Part shown: piece after piece, positions 48,315 through 55,106 of the stretch
Layout of the letters: each line of letters starts with the position of its first letter
Position numbering within the stretch: position 1 is the stretch's first letter
Assembly: GCF_003325955.1 (NCBI RefSeq)
Contig: NZ_CP030929.1
Location: 310,001-374,000, forward strand
Reading direction: 5' to 3'
From: Aurantimicrobium sp. MWH-Uga1
GTDB lineage: Bacteria; Actinomycetota; Actinomycetes; Actinomycetales; Microbacteriaceae
Length of the DNA: 64,000 nt
The notes under the pieces: generated by a model
Told to the model about the DNA's origin: nothing
The model's input: the letters and a program-made list of their open reading frames with translations, nothing else
Databases searched by the model: none
Translations under genes and position numbers: made by a program

Positions 48315-48393
48315 CGAAGATAACAAAGCCAAAGGTTATCGAAGTTTCTTGTTCTCATTTTACCCCACAAAGCACCAAACAGGGGATAAAGAC

Positions 48394-48780
48394 ATGAGTA
48401 TCGAAGCGTATAAGTGGGCCAAAACAGTTGAAGGCATATCCCACAGCGAAAAGCTACTTCTCATCATGATTGCTGACCATTACAGCGATGAACTCAAAAG
48501 AGCGTGGCCATCACGGGAAACACTCGCTAGAGAGTGCTGCATGAGCATGAGAACAGTCACCAGGGGTATCAAGACACTCGAAGAGCGTGGACTCATCAGA
48601 GTGCAGCGATGGATCAATAACGAAAACGGCCACAATCTCAGCAACAGATATTCACTGCCAATCTTTGATCCACAGTGGGCCAGCCAGGACACAAGAAAGT
48701 TTGTTCACGCCCAGCCCTACCCAGACCGCATCACAGGAAAGGTTTCATTCATCGATGACTATCTCGAAGAAGTGGGGTGA
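48394..48780 (+). CDS. HTH replication-initiator-like protein
   Basis: A 128-residue protein with a winged-helix core: SHSEKLLLIMIADHYSDELKRAWPSRETLARECCMSMRTVTRGIKTLEERGLIRVQRW, as in the HTH_36/RepA-N-like proteins of plasmids and satellites. The frame ends at TGA 48778-48780. The +1 frame continues from there for about 50 codons with Gly-rich 7-residue repeats until a TAG at 48929-48931, which looks like the natural tail of such a protein. Either a base was lost or the ribosome shifts at GGG-TGA-C. The start is the ATG at 48394; the open frame reaches back to 48301 without a ribosome site. Confidence 0.75.
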   Translation: MSIEAYKWAKTVEGISHSEKLLLIMIADHYSDELKRAWPSRETLARECCMSMRTVTRGIKTLEERGLIRVQRWINNENGHNLSNRYSLPIFDPQWASQDTRKFVHAQPYPDRITGKVSFIDDYLEEVG

Positions 48781-48931
48781 CATATTGCACCCCTCAAAGT
48801 TGGCTGGACAGTTTGTCATTTTGGGTGGACAAATTGGCATTTTGGGTGGACAAATTGGCACATCAGGGGTGACAGATTGGCTCGCTAACTCTTACTTAAC
48901 TCTTAAAGGAAATCTCAATACAAACTCTTAG
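48781..48931 (+). other. Possible +1-frame extension of the HTH protein
   Basis: Open in the +1 frame through the stop of the HTH gene, it codes WGDILHPSKLAGQ, then two ILGGQIG heptads, then TSGVTDWLANSYLTLKG. It has no start codon or ribosome site of its own in a sensible place. It would be translated only by frameshift at 48775-48780 or if the reading frame were restored. Confidence 0.5.
48796..48880 (+). repeat. Tandem 21-bp repeats (iteron-like), four units
   Basis: Units at 48817-48837 and 48838-48858 are identical (core TGGGTGGACAAATTGG). A flanking unit before (48796-48816, 14 of 21 by my count) and one after (48859-48880, one extra base) are degenerate. They follow the HTH replication-type gene, where iterons of a replication origin would be expected; they also encode peptide heptads in the +1 frame. 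Confidence 0.75.
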
Positions 48932-48972
48932 CCTCACCCTCACGGGATGAGGCACACAGAAAGGAAACAAAT

Positions 48973-49122
48973 ATGAACCAAGTCATTGCAGACCACATCA
49001 TCGACTCAGACGGAGTGCAGTGGAAAGTAACCGGCTACTGGTGCAGACGCTGCATCATGCCACTCCAATCACCAGACGAAATCGAATCAGGACTTCACTC
49101 AGACTGTGAAATCACGGACTAA
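48973..49122 (+). CDS. Small Cys-rich protein, 49 aa
   Basis: A 49-residue protein with WCRRCIMPL (CxxC) and HSDCE near the end, a possible zinc ribbon with the His and third Cys as further ligands. Ribosome site AAAGGAAAC lies 5 nt before the ATG at 48973. Not recognised as a named family. Its DNA shares the strong A+C excess of the coding strand seen to 49449. Confidence 0.7.
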   Translation: MNQVIADHIIDSDGVQWKVTGYWCRRCIMPLQSPDEIESGLHSDCEITD

Positions 49123-49126
49123 CCCC

Positions 49127-49336
49127 ATGAAACACAAACCAGAACCACCATTCGCCACAGTCCTAGACGTACAAGGAGACAGAGTCACCATACTCTGCCC
49201 ACTATGCAACGGACAGCACTATCACTCCGGATTCTCAGCCGAACGCACAGAACACAGAGTTGCAGCCTGTGGACTCTACGAACCCATAAACCAAACCACA
49301 AAAGCCATCGGCTACCGCTACAAAGTAGGAAAGTAG
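49127..49336 (+). CDS. Small zinc-ribbon-like protein, 69 aa
   Basis: A 69-residue protein with ILCPLCNGQHYHSGF and a later AACGLY: CxxC, two His and a distal Cys could hold zinc. Small proteins of this form occur in actinobacteriophages as I recall them; function unknown. The start is the ATG at 49127, 4 nt after the previous stop; a GTG at 49106 in frame would overlap the upstream gene. Confidence 0.68.
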   Translation: MKHKPEPPFATVLDVQGDRVTILCPLCNGQHYHSGFSAERTEHRVAACGLYEPINQTTKAIGYRYKVGK

Positions 49337-49344
49337 ATGATCTC

Positions 49345-49449
49345 ATGAGCAACCCCATCGATGCACTCAAACAAGCAGAACAACTCATCCTCAAAGGAGA
49401 ACTATCTGCAGCATCAGAACTACTCGAACAAATAGAGATACAACTATGA
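49345..49449 (+). CDS. Very small protein, 34 aa, two-helix
   Basis: ATG at 49345, TGA at 49447-49449, overlapping the next ATG as ATGA. The 34 residues look like a helix pair (IDALKQAEQLILKGELSAA, then SELLEQIEIQL), close to a single TPR-type hairpin. Support is only the overlap and the shared base composition. Confidence 0.5.
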   Translation: MSNPIDALKQAEQLILKGELSAASELLEQIEIQL

Positions 49450-49685
49450 CAGGCGGCTTCACCCCGGTGGCGGTGTCTCTCTTCCCCGGGGAGATGCTGG
49501 TGGGCGCGGTGCGTGATGGCCTTAATGAGAAAACCTCTGGAAGCCCTGTATTGCGTTCTAAGCGCATAGGAGCAGGGGGGCTTAATGATATGCCATTGGT
49601 GGCGCGAAATGTCCTCAGATTTAACCGGTTTTTTAGTGCCCAGTATTTACAAGGAATTAGCCGTAACAGTAAGGAGATGCCGTGA
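49446..49685 (+). CDS. Hypothetical protein, 79 aa, GC-richer segment
   Basis: Overlaps the genes on both sides by 4 nt (ATGA at the start, GTGA at the end), which supports it as a real gene. The sequence, with VAVSLFPGEMLVGAVRDGL near the start, is not recognised. Its first 120 nt are clearly G+C richer and less A+C biased than the genes just upstream, so this may be the joint between two parts of the element or may hold a cis site such as a packaging signal. Confidence 0.55.
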   Translation: MTGGFTPVAVSLFPGEMLVGAVRDGLNEKTSGSPVLRSKRIGAGGLNDMPLVARNVLRFNRFFSAQYLQGISRNSKEMP

Positions 49686-49999
49686 GTTTGCTAGATGATC
49701 TCATGCTTGAACTGCCCAAGGGGTATTCGTTCACACCGGTAGAGCTGACACAGATTCAGCTTGCCCAGGCCCAGCTTGATGATGTGGCCAGGTTAGAAAC
49801 AGTTTTGGAATCTGAGGGACCGATTGTCATTGGCCATGCAGGACAGACTCGATTAAACGCTGCATTCAGTGAATTGAGGCAGTCCAGGCATGAGGCAGCG
49901 CGACAGATTGAAGTGATTCGGCGCGGAATGCTCTCTGTGGATAAGCCTGTGAAAGCCGGTACACGCTACACGGCTTCTGCAGCAAGGATTCGCGCATGA
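49682..49999 (+). CDS. Phage terminase small subunit-like protein
   Basis: A 105-residue helical protein. The stretch GYSFTPVELTQIQLAQAQLDDVARLETVLESEG, followed by GHAGQTRLNAAFSELRQSRHEAARQIEVIRRGM, follows the P27-type small terminase pattern (helix, then linking loop, then LNP/LN-like helix). In satellites such a protein redirects the helper's packaging machine to satellite DNA. No large subunit lies in the element, which is what a satellite would show. GTG start with AAGGAG 5 nt upstream. Confidence 0.7.
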   Translation: MSLLDDLMLELPKGYSFTPVELTQIQLAQAQLDDVARLETVLESEGPIVIGHAGQTRLNAAFSELRQSRHEAARQIEVIRRGMLSVDKPVKAGTRYTASAARIRA

Positions 50000-50250
50000 G
50001 TCCCTGGATTACCCCCACAGAACCCACTGAGCTGGCAGGGGATGCGCTCAGGGATCATTATCAGCTCATCTTGAGAAGGATTCGGAAGTGGTGTTTAGGC
50101 CAGCCGGAATCTTCTGAGCTTTCAAAGTTTTGGCTAGAGCTGAGAGATGCAGAACGGCCACTTTACAGACAAGGCCACATCGCCGATGTGGTTTCCATCA
50201 ATGCAGTTATTGAAACTGCCATTCAGCTGGGTTACTCCAGCGATAACTAG
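49996..50250 (+). CDS. Hypothetical protein, 84 aa, after terminase small subunit-like gene
   Basis: A short helical protein, Trp-rich for its size (SPWITP, RKWCLGQ, KFWLEL), with no recognised family. Starts by a 4-nt overlap (ATGA) with the terminase-like gene, so it is co-translated with it. A partner in packaging is possible but not shown. Confidence 0.65.
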   Translation: MSPWITPTEPTELAGDALRDHYQLILRRIRKWCLGQPESSELSKFWLELRDAERPLYRQGHIADVVSINAVIETAIQLGYSSDN

Positions 50251-50263
50251 AAAAGAGAAAACA

Positions 50264-50935
50264 ATGTCCGAATATTCTTTTGCCCCACTTGTTCCAGTGC
50301 TTTTGCCAGATAACTTGAACTATCCAGAAGAGGTTATTTCAGCAATAGAGACTTATGAAAAGGCCTGGGAGAACTGGGCTGAACGTGAAGGTGAATTTCT
50401 TGAAGCTAAAGAGAATCTTCAAATTGCTGAGACTCTCGATAACAAGGCACTAGAAGTTGCAGTTGAAAAGGGAAGTGGAAAACACCCTGGACACAAACAC
50501 CGCGATGAAGCCAAGGATGCTCTGGATTATGCCTACCTGGTAGCTAGAAAAGCTCACAAGGCAGTTCGGGAAGAGATCTCACACTTGCAGGAAGTGATGA
50601 AAACTCACTCGCATGAACTCATTCTCGATGCTATCCGCGTAGCGCGTGAAGGCAGTGAAGAGTTTGAAGCTGAACTGACAAAGATTCAACAGCGCACACA
50701 AGAAATTCTCGATGCCAGAAACAATTCCTTAACGGGAATGAAAATGGCTGCAGGACTTCTCCAGGGAAGTGGACTCTTCATCAAGTCATTCAGCCCACAT
50801 TTCCCATTAGAGGGTGATTTCAGATTCCCCTACTATGGCCAGTCCAAGATTCGCTTGTTCGATATTTGTGACCAGCTAGAAGCAGACATCACCCCAGCAA
50901 TTAGCAGTATTTCTCAGGAAGAAAACGCTGCATAA
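50264..50935 (+). CDS. Hypothetical coiled-coil protein, 223 aa
   Basis: Mostly helical protein with long charged heptad stretches (residues 25-75 and 90-155), a hydrophobic patch (MKMAAGLLQGSGLFI) and a compact end. No family recognised; the form would suit a scaffold- or chaperone-like role in virion assembly, which is a guess from position before the tape-measure gene. The start is the ATG at 50264 after AAAAGAGAAAA; the open frame reaches back to 50147 inside the preceding gene. Confidence 0.68.
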   Translation: MSEYSFAPLVPVLLPDNLNYPEEVISAIETYEKAWENWAEREGEFLEAKENLQIAETLDNKALEVAVEKGSGKHPGHKHRDEAKDALDYAYLVARKAHKAVREEISHLQEVMKTHSHELILDAIRVAREGSEEFEAELTKIQQRTQEILDARNNSLTGMKMAAGLLQGSGLFIKSFSPHFPLEGDFRFPYYGQSKIRLFDICDQLEADITPAISSISQEENAA

Positions 50936-50946
50936 ATATCTCTAGA

Positions 50947-51046
50947 TTTCCCACGGTTTGCCACAAATAAGCTGGCATTCCGTGGGAAAATAGAACTAAT
51001 GAACGCCGCACAGTTCGCGGTTTACATTGAATAGCGGACAGATCCG
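50947..51046 (+). other. Structured leader before the tape-measure gene
   Basis: Three successive inverted repeats in a 186-bp gap. (1) 50947-50989: TTTCCCACGG with CCGTGGGAAA, and inside it TGCCA (50959-50963) with TGGCA (50973-50977), symmetric two-base bulges. (2) CCGC/GCGG near 51005-51019. (3) GCGGA-CAGA-TCCGC near 51033-51046. They could be a terminator plus leader structures, or a cis site for packaging. Confidence 0.6.
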
Positions 51047-51121
51047 CACTCTGCCGAAATCTCAATGTGAATTGGTAAGAAAGCCTGGATAACAGGAAGC
51101 CAAACACACAAGGAGTTTCTA

Positions 51122-52609
51122 ATGGCATCACGTATAGCAGAAGCATACGTTCAGATAGTTCCCTCAATGACGGGAACACAAGCAGCACTTGAGAGCGAAT
51201 TCTCAAACATCGGTGGCCCAGTAGGTAGATCTATGGGTCAGAGCATGATGGGTAGTCTCAAAGCCCTAGCCGGTCCAATGGCAGCCGTTGTGGGCGGACT
51301 AGCAATCGGTAACTTCACAAAAGACATCGTGGGTGCAGCTCAAGAAGAGATCAAGCAGAACTCCAGGATTCAGAACATCGCATCATCGATGGGAATCTTT
51401 GGAAAGAACGCCGATGGGGTTTCACAAAGACTCATCGACCTAGCTCAAACTCAAGCCCTCAACAATGGTTTAGATGAAGATGCCATCAAGAACACACAGG
51501 CAAAACTTCTCACATTCAAAGAACTAGCTGCATCAGCTGGAACCATGGGCGGAATGTTCGACCGCGCCACCTATGCAGCAATGGACCTAGCTGCAGCCGG
51601 ATTCGGAACAGCTGAACAAAACGCGGTTGCCCTGGGTAAGGCATTCAATGATCCAATTGGCGGAATGGCTGCACTGGGCAGAATGGGTGTTCAGTTCACC
51701 GATGAACAAAAAACCATGATTGAATCCATGGTGAACGCCGGAGACATGGCCGGTGCTCAAGCCCTCATGATGGAGGAGCTAGAAACCCAAGTGGGTGGCA
51801 CTGCCACATCAACAGCCACAAACGCAGACAAGATGAATCAGGCATTCTCAAACTTCCAAGAAACTCTTGGCTTGCTAGTTATTCCTGTAGTGGAACAGCT
51901 GGCCCAGGCAGGAGCTGATGTCATGAATTGGATGTCTGAGAATCCAGCTATTGTTCAAGCACTTGGAATAGTCATTGGAATTCTCGCTGCAGGATTCATC
52001 GCATTATCGATAGCGATGTGGGCAGCATCAATGACACCAATCACGCTCATCATCGGAGCAATCATCATCGGTGTTGGTTTACTCATCGCTGCAGTAATTG
52101 CTTTGGCCACAAACTTTGACAAAGTTATGAAATTCCTGGGAGATGTGTGGGCCGGATTCCTGGGATGGTTCACTGATGGTGTTAAGGCCGTTGGAACATT
52201 CTTTGGAGATGTGTTCCGTGGCATTGGTGACACTGTGAAGGGTGTTTTCGATGCAGTAGTGGGATTCATCAAGAACGGCATCAATAATGTCCTCAGACTC
52301 ATTAACGGCATGATTGATGGAATCAACACTGTGGGAAGTTTCCTCAGTAAAGCCACTGGTGGAACTGTGAACTTCAAGCTGGGAAAGATTCCACTATTGG
52401 CAGATGGTGGAACCATCACCGGATCAGGAACGGTTCTAGTTGGTGAGAAGGGTCCCGAACTTCTCAACCTCAACAGGGGAGCATCTGTAGTTCCCCTAGA
52501 TAAGACTTCCGGTCAGACCATTATTTACAACGCTGCACCTAATGACTCGCTTGATTCAGAACAGAAACTATTCCAGGCCATGAAGCGTGCCAAGGTAGTT
52601 GGATGGTAG
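51122..52609 (+). CDS. Phage tail tape-measure protein
   Basis: Sets the length of a siphovirus-type tail and is ejected with the DNA. The 495-residue protein opens SRIAEAYVQIVPSMTG, a typical tape-measure start, has long helical stretches, a hydrophobic region (about residues 275-345), IKNGINNVLRLINGMIDGIN, and the closing ADGGTITGSGTVLVGEKGPELLNLNRGASVVPLDK, which is a standard tape-measure end. It is short for the family and looks complete, not a remnant. AAGGAG (51111-51116) precedes the ATG. No other tail gene is in the element. A rough rule of 0.15 nm per residue would predict a tail near 75 nm. Confidence 0.88.
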   Translation: MASRIAEAYVQIVPSMTGTQAALESEFSNIGGPVGRSMGQSMMGSLKALAGPMAAVVGGLAIGNFTKDIVGAAQEEIKQNSRIQNIASSMGIFGKNADGVSQRLIDLAQTQALNNGLDEDAIKNTQAKLLTFKELAASAGTMGGMFDRATYAAMDLAAAGFGTAEQNAVALGKAFNDPIGGMAALGRMGVQFTDEQKTMIESMVNAGDMAGAQALMMEELETQVGGTATSTATNADKMNQAFSNFQETLGLLVIPVVEQLAQAGADVMNWMSENPAIVQALGIVIGILAAGFIALSIAMWAASMTPITLIIGAIIIGVGLLIAAVIALATNFDKVMKFLGDVWAGFLGWFTDGVKAVGTFFGDVFRGIGDTVKGVFDAVVGFIKNGINNVLRLINGMIDGINTVGSFLSKATGGTVNFKLGKIPLLADGGTITGSGTVLVGEKGPELLNLNRGASVVPLDKTSGQTIIYNAAPNDSLDSEQKLFQAMKRAKVVGW

Positions 52610-52866
52610 CCCTAGGAAACCCCGTAGAAGCCGTTAAGGAACGCTACGGGGGATACCTAGCCACCCTAGGAATCACCATGGAACCGATATTCACCCCCAG
52701 TGAAGATGTGAGCAGATTCGGTGGGCAGGTCATGGCATGGCGTGACGGCCTGATGATGGTGTTCAGTGTTGGATATTCAGATACCGGTGACTTCCTCACA
52801 TTCCCAGCCGATATGGGGACAGCCACGGCCCTGGGAGTGGTAGACATACTCCAGGGGACCCAGTAA
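52603..52866 (+). CDS. Hypothetical protein, 87 aa, last gene of the element
   Basis: Starts inside the end of the tape-measure gene (7-nt overlap), so it is co-translated with it. Mixed alpha/beta by composition, with a hydrophobic MMVFSVGYSDTGDFLTFPAD core; no family recognised. By position it could be a tail-tip or tail-completion protein, or a tape-measure partner. No terminator is clear behind it. Confidence 0.65.
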   Translation: MVALGNPVEAVKERYGGYLATLGITMEPIFTPSEDVSRFGGQVMAWRDGLMMVFSVGYSDTGDFLTFPADMGTATALGVVDILQGTQ

Positions 52867-53060
52867 CCCCTCTGGGCGTATATCCTCACCGCTTCGCGTA
52901 TAGCGTCAGCCAGTGTGTACGGGTTTTCAAGTCGATTTCGTGACAACACCGTGACAACATTTTGAAAAAAACATAGCTAATTTAGACACTTCCAAAAACT
53001 GAAAATCCGCTAAAAATCAAGGTTTTTGGGGTAGTGCTACACAGTAAAAAGTGCACCTAT
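52867..53060. other. Non-coding right end of the element
   Basis: No gene is seen. After an initial GC-balanced part it becomes A+T rich (52965-53050) and holds the right arm-type repeats. This is where the P or P' arm of the attachment site would lie after circularisation. Confidence 0.6.
52940..52962 (+). repeat. Right arm-type site, two GTGACAACA copies
   Basis: The same 23 bases as at 45533-45555, same orientation, 98 bp inside attR. Units start at 52940 and 52951. A matching pair at both ends fits integrase arm sites. Confidence 0.7.
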
Positions 53061-53086
53061 TGGGTTCGAGTCCCACTGGGGGTACA
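53061..53086 (+). repeat. attR core repeat (26 bp)
   Basis: Copy of the tRNA 3' end (T arm through discriminator plus two bases). It ends one base before the stop codon of the amylosucrase gene. The rest of the tRNA is not present, so it is a footprint and not a second gene. Confidence 0.9.
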
Positions 53087-53087
53087 A

Positions 53088-55016
53088 CTACGCCTTGCTA
53101 AACCAACGCACTTCATAGGGTGCTAGCGGTATACCTTCACCAATATCGAAGGTGTGACCAGTGAGATGGTCTGTTACATGCGTTCCTAGGTGGCCCAGGT
53201 CATGGGGAGATAACCATCTGGCTGAGTCAGAGATGTTGTACACCTGAACAAGATCTCCTGCTGGGTGCACTCGGTCGAAGATCACCACACCTTTACCCGT
53301 ACCTGAGCACACTTGTGTGGCAACACCTGCGTGAAGAGAGGGAAGAGTTTTCCTTACGTCAATGACGTGCTTGATGCGGTTGTAAATTCGCCCAGCGGGT
53401 TTGTCATTGAGTTCGCCAGCTGCTGCGGCATCCGCTACGCGCCAGTTCATTTTGGGGCGGTGAATCCAGCGGTTATCTTCCTTTTTTGTTTCGTCTTTGA
53501 GATAACTGTGGTCGTTGAGTAAGCCAATCTCATCGCCCATATACAGCAGAGGAATACCGCCGAAACCAAAGACCATCGTGTACGCGCAGAGATAGCGGTC
53601 GATGGCTTGGTCGAGAAGTTTCTCATCTTTGAGTTTGATGGCTTTCTCAATTCCGGCAAGGCTAGCGCCTGTTCCGGAGGTGCGACGTTCACCGCTCACG
53701 GGGTCAGGCATAAATGGCTCGCCTGTAGCCAGTGAGCCGTAGAAGTTCCCTTCGAAGTATTCAGCCAAGAACATGCGGTGATCATGGCCATTGAGGCCAA
53801 CTTCCTGTGCATCGGTATCATCGATAGCCCAGCCGATGTCGTCGTGGCAACGCAGGTATACTCCCCATGCAGTGGTGCTGGGAAGACCTGCAAAACGGGA
53901 CATGGTGTGCACCATGAGTGAATTGTCTTTGGCGGCGATGGCAGACCAAATCTGCACCATCAAGCTGTTGTGATAGGCAAGGTCCGAGACCTTACCTGCG
54001 TGCTTTCCTTCCCCGAGATAAGCGCCAACCTGGGCAGGCCCCACAATTGCTTCAGCTTTGAAAATCATCGAGGGGCACAATATGCGAGCAAAGGCGCGAA
54101 GTGCTTGGGTAATGACGTGAACTTCTGGCTCGCCCTGGCAGATGGTACCCATGCGCTTCCACATAAATGCGATGGCATCCAGACGAATACAGTCCACGCC
54201 ATGATTGGCCAGGTTGGCAATGATGTCGGCGTATTCGCAGAACACGGCAGGGTTCGACCAGTTGACATCCCACTGATAGGAGTTGAAGGTGGTCCACACC
54301 CAACCTTTCAGTTCGTCATCCCACGTGAAGTTTCCCGGAGCAAAGTCAGGGAAGACCTCAAGCAGAGTCTTTTCATACTCGTCAGGGATTGTGCGGTCGG
54401 GATAGACATAAAAGTAATCGCGGTAACTTGCATCACCTGCACGCGCTTTTTCTGCCCACTCGTGTTCTTGCGCCACGTGATTGAGTACAAGGTCAAGAGT
54501 CAGCGAGATTCCCGAGTCATGGAGCTTGTCTGCAGTTGAACGCAGTTCCTTCATGGAGCCTAAGTCCTCACGAAGTGCGCGGTAATCCATCACGGCGTAA
54601 CCGCCGTCATTGGCACCCGGCCTGGGCTTGAGAATGGGCAATAGGTGGAGGTAGGTAATCCCTAAATCTTTGAGATAGGGAATGCGCTTGTTGATTCCCT
54701 TGAGGTTCTTGGCAAAGAGGTCAGCGTAGGCAACATAGCCAATGGTTTGTTCTGACTGGAACCAGTCCTGTTCCAGAACACGCTCGCGGTCGCGCTGCTG
54801 CAGCTCCTCATCGCGGTGGAGGTGAGCTGCGGCCATTACCTCGATGAGTTGGGGCAGTGCTGTCTCGATGGGGTAGAGCTCAGCAAAAGCTGTTATGAGG
54901 TCCTGGCCCCACCGATCAAAACGATCAAGGAGATCTTGGGCACCACGAGTACTCGTGCCAATAAGGCCCTGCAGTTGTGCACGTGCAGCAGCAGTTAGTT
55001 CGGGAAATGCATACAT
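53088..55016 (-). CDS. Amylosucrase (GH13 subfamily 4)
   Basis: Splits sucrose and adds the glucose to an alpha-1,4-glucan, releasing fructose. The 642-residue protein has the N-terminal helical domain, then the (beta/alpha)8 barrel with YLHLLPILKPRPGANDGGYAV (substrate-binding Arg/Asp), the nucleophile Asp in GVDCIRLDAIAF, the acid/base Glu in FKAEAIVG and the transition-state Asp in RCHDDIGWAI, and a C-terminal beta domain. No signal peptide, so it acts inside the cell on imported sucrose. The fructokinase-like gene at 24349 could use the fructose. GGAG lies 8 nt before the ATG at 55016. Confidence 0.9.
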   Translation of the reverse strand: MYAFPELTAAARAQLQGLIGTSTRGAQDLLDRFDRWGQDLITAFAELYPIETALPQLIEVMAAAHLHRDEELQQRDRERVLEQDWFQSEQTIGYVAYADLFAKNLKGINKRIPYLKDLGITYLHLLPILKPRPGANDGGYAVMDYRALREDLGSMKELRSTADKLHDSGISLTLDLVLNHVAQEHEWAEKARAGDASYRDYFYVYPDRTIPDEYEKTLLEVFPDFAPGNFTWDDELKGWVWTTFNSYQWDVNWSNPAVFCEYADIIANLANHGVDCIRLDAIAFMWKRMGTICQGEPEVHVITQALRAFARILCPSMIFKAEAIVGPAQVGAYLGEGKHAGKVSDLAYHNSLMVQIWSAIAAKDNSLMVHTMSRFAGLPSTTAWGVYLRCHDDIGWAIDDTDAQEVGLNGHDHRMFLAEYFEGNFYGSLATGEPFMPDPVSGERRTSGTGASLAGIEKAIKLKDEKLLDQAIDRYLCAYTMVFGFGGIPLLYMGDEIGLLNDHSYLKDETKKEDNRWIHRPKMNWRVADAAAAGELNDKPAGRIYNRIKHVIDVRKTLPSLHAGVATQVCSGTGKGVVIFDRVHPAGDLVQVYNISDSARWLSPHDLGHLGTHVTDHLTGHTFDIGEGIPLAPYEVRWFSKA

Positions 55017-55106
55017 TGCAGTGACTCCGTCGTCTCTGACCCCGTTCGTCTCTTAACGGTTGTGAATAGTGTATTCCTCTGTTGAACCCGCGGTGAATTT
55101 CAGTTT

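Larger units (their letters stand above)
45437..53086. mobile_element. Integrated phage-satellite-like element with its own tail tape-measure gene
   Basis: About 7.6 kb between two identical 26-bp repeats, the left one forming the 3' end of the tRNA gene. Gene order: integrase and XRE repressor leftward; then rightward an excisionase-like gene, two small unknown genes, a HTH replication-type protein with tandem 21-bp repeats, two small Cys-rich proteins, two very small genes, a terminase-small-subunit-like gene, two unknowns, a tail tape-measure protein and one last small gene. No large terminase, portal, capsid, tail tube, lysis or polymerase gene was recognised. Left-side layout and size match phage-inducible islands; the tape-measure gene is the unusual part. 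Confidence 0.82.

Noticed and set aside
48796..48880. CRISPR array
   Set aside because: Units of 21 bp are directly adjacent with no spacers, and no cas gene is nearby.
51122..52609. Tape-measure gene as a mere prophage remnant
   Set aside because: The frame is complete with typical start and end motifs, has its own ribosome site and overlaps a downstream gene; decay would be expected to break these. Not excluded, only less likely.
53061..53086. Second tRNA gene
   Set aside because: Only the T arm and 3' acceptor strand are present; it is the right attachment footprint.
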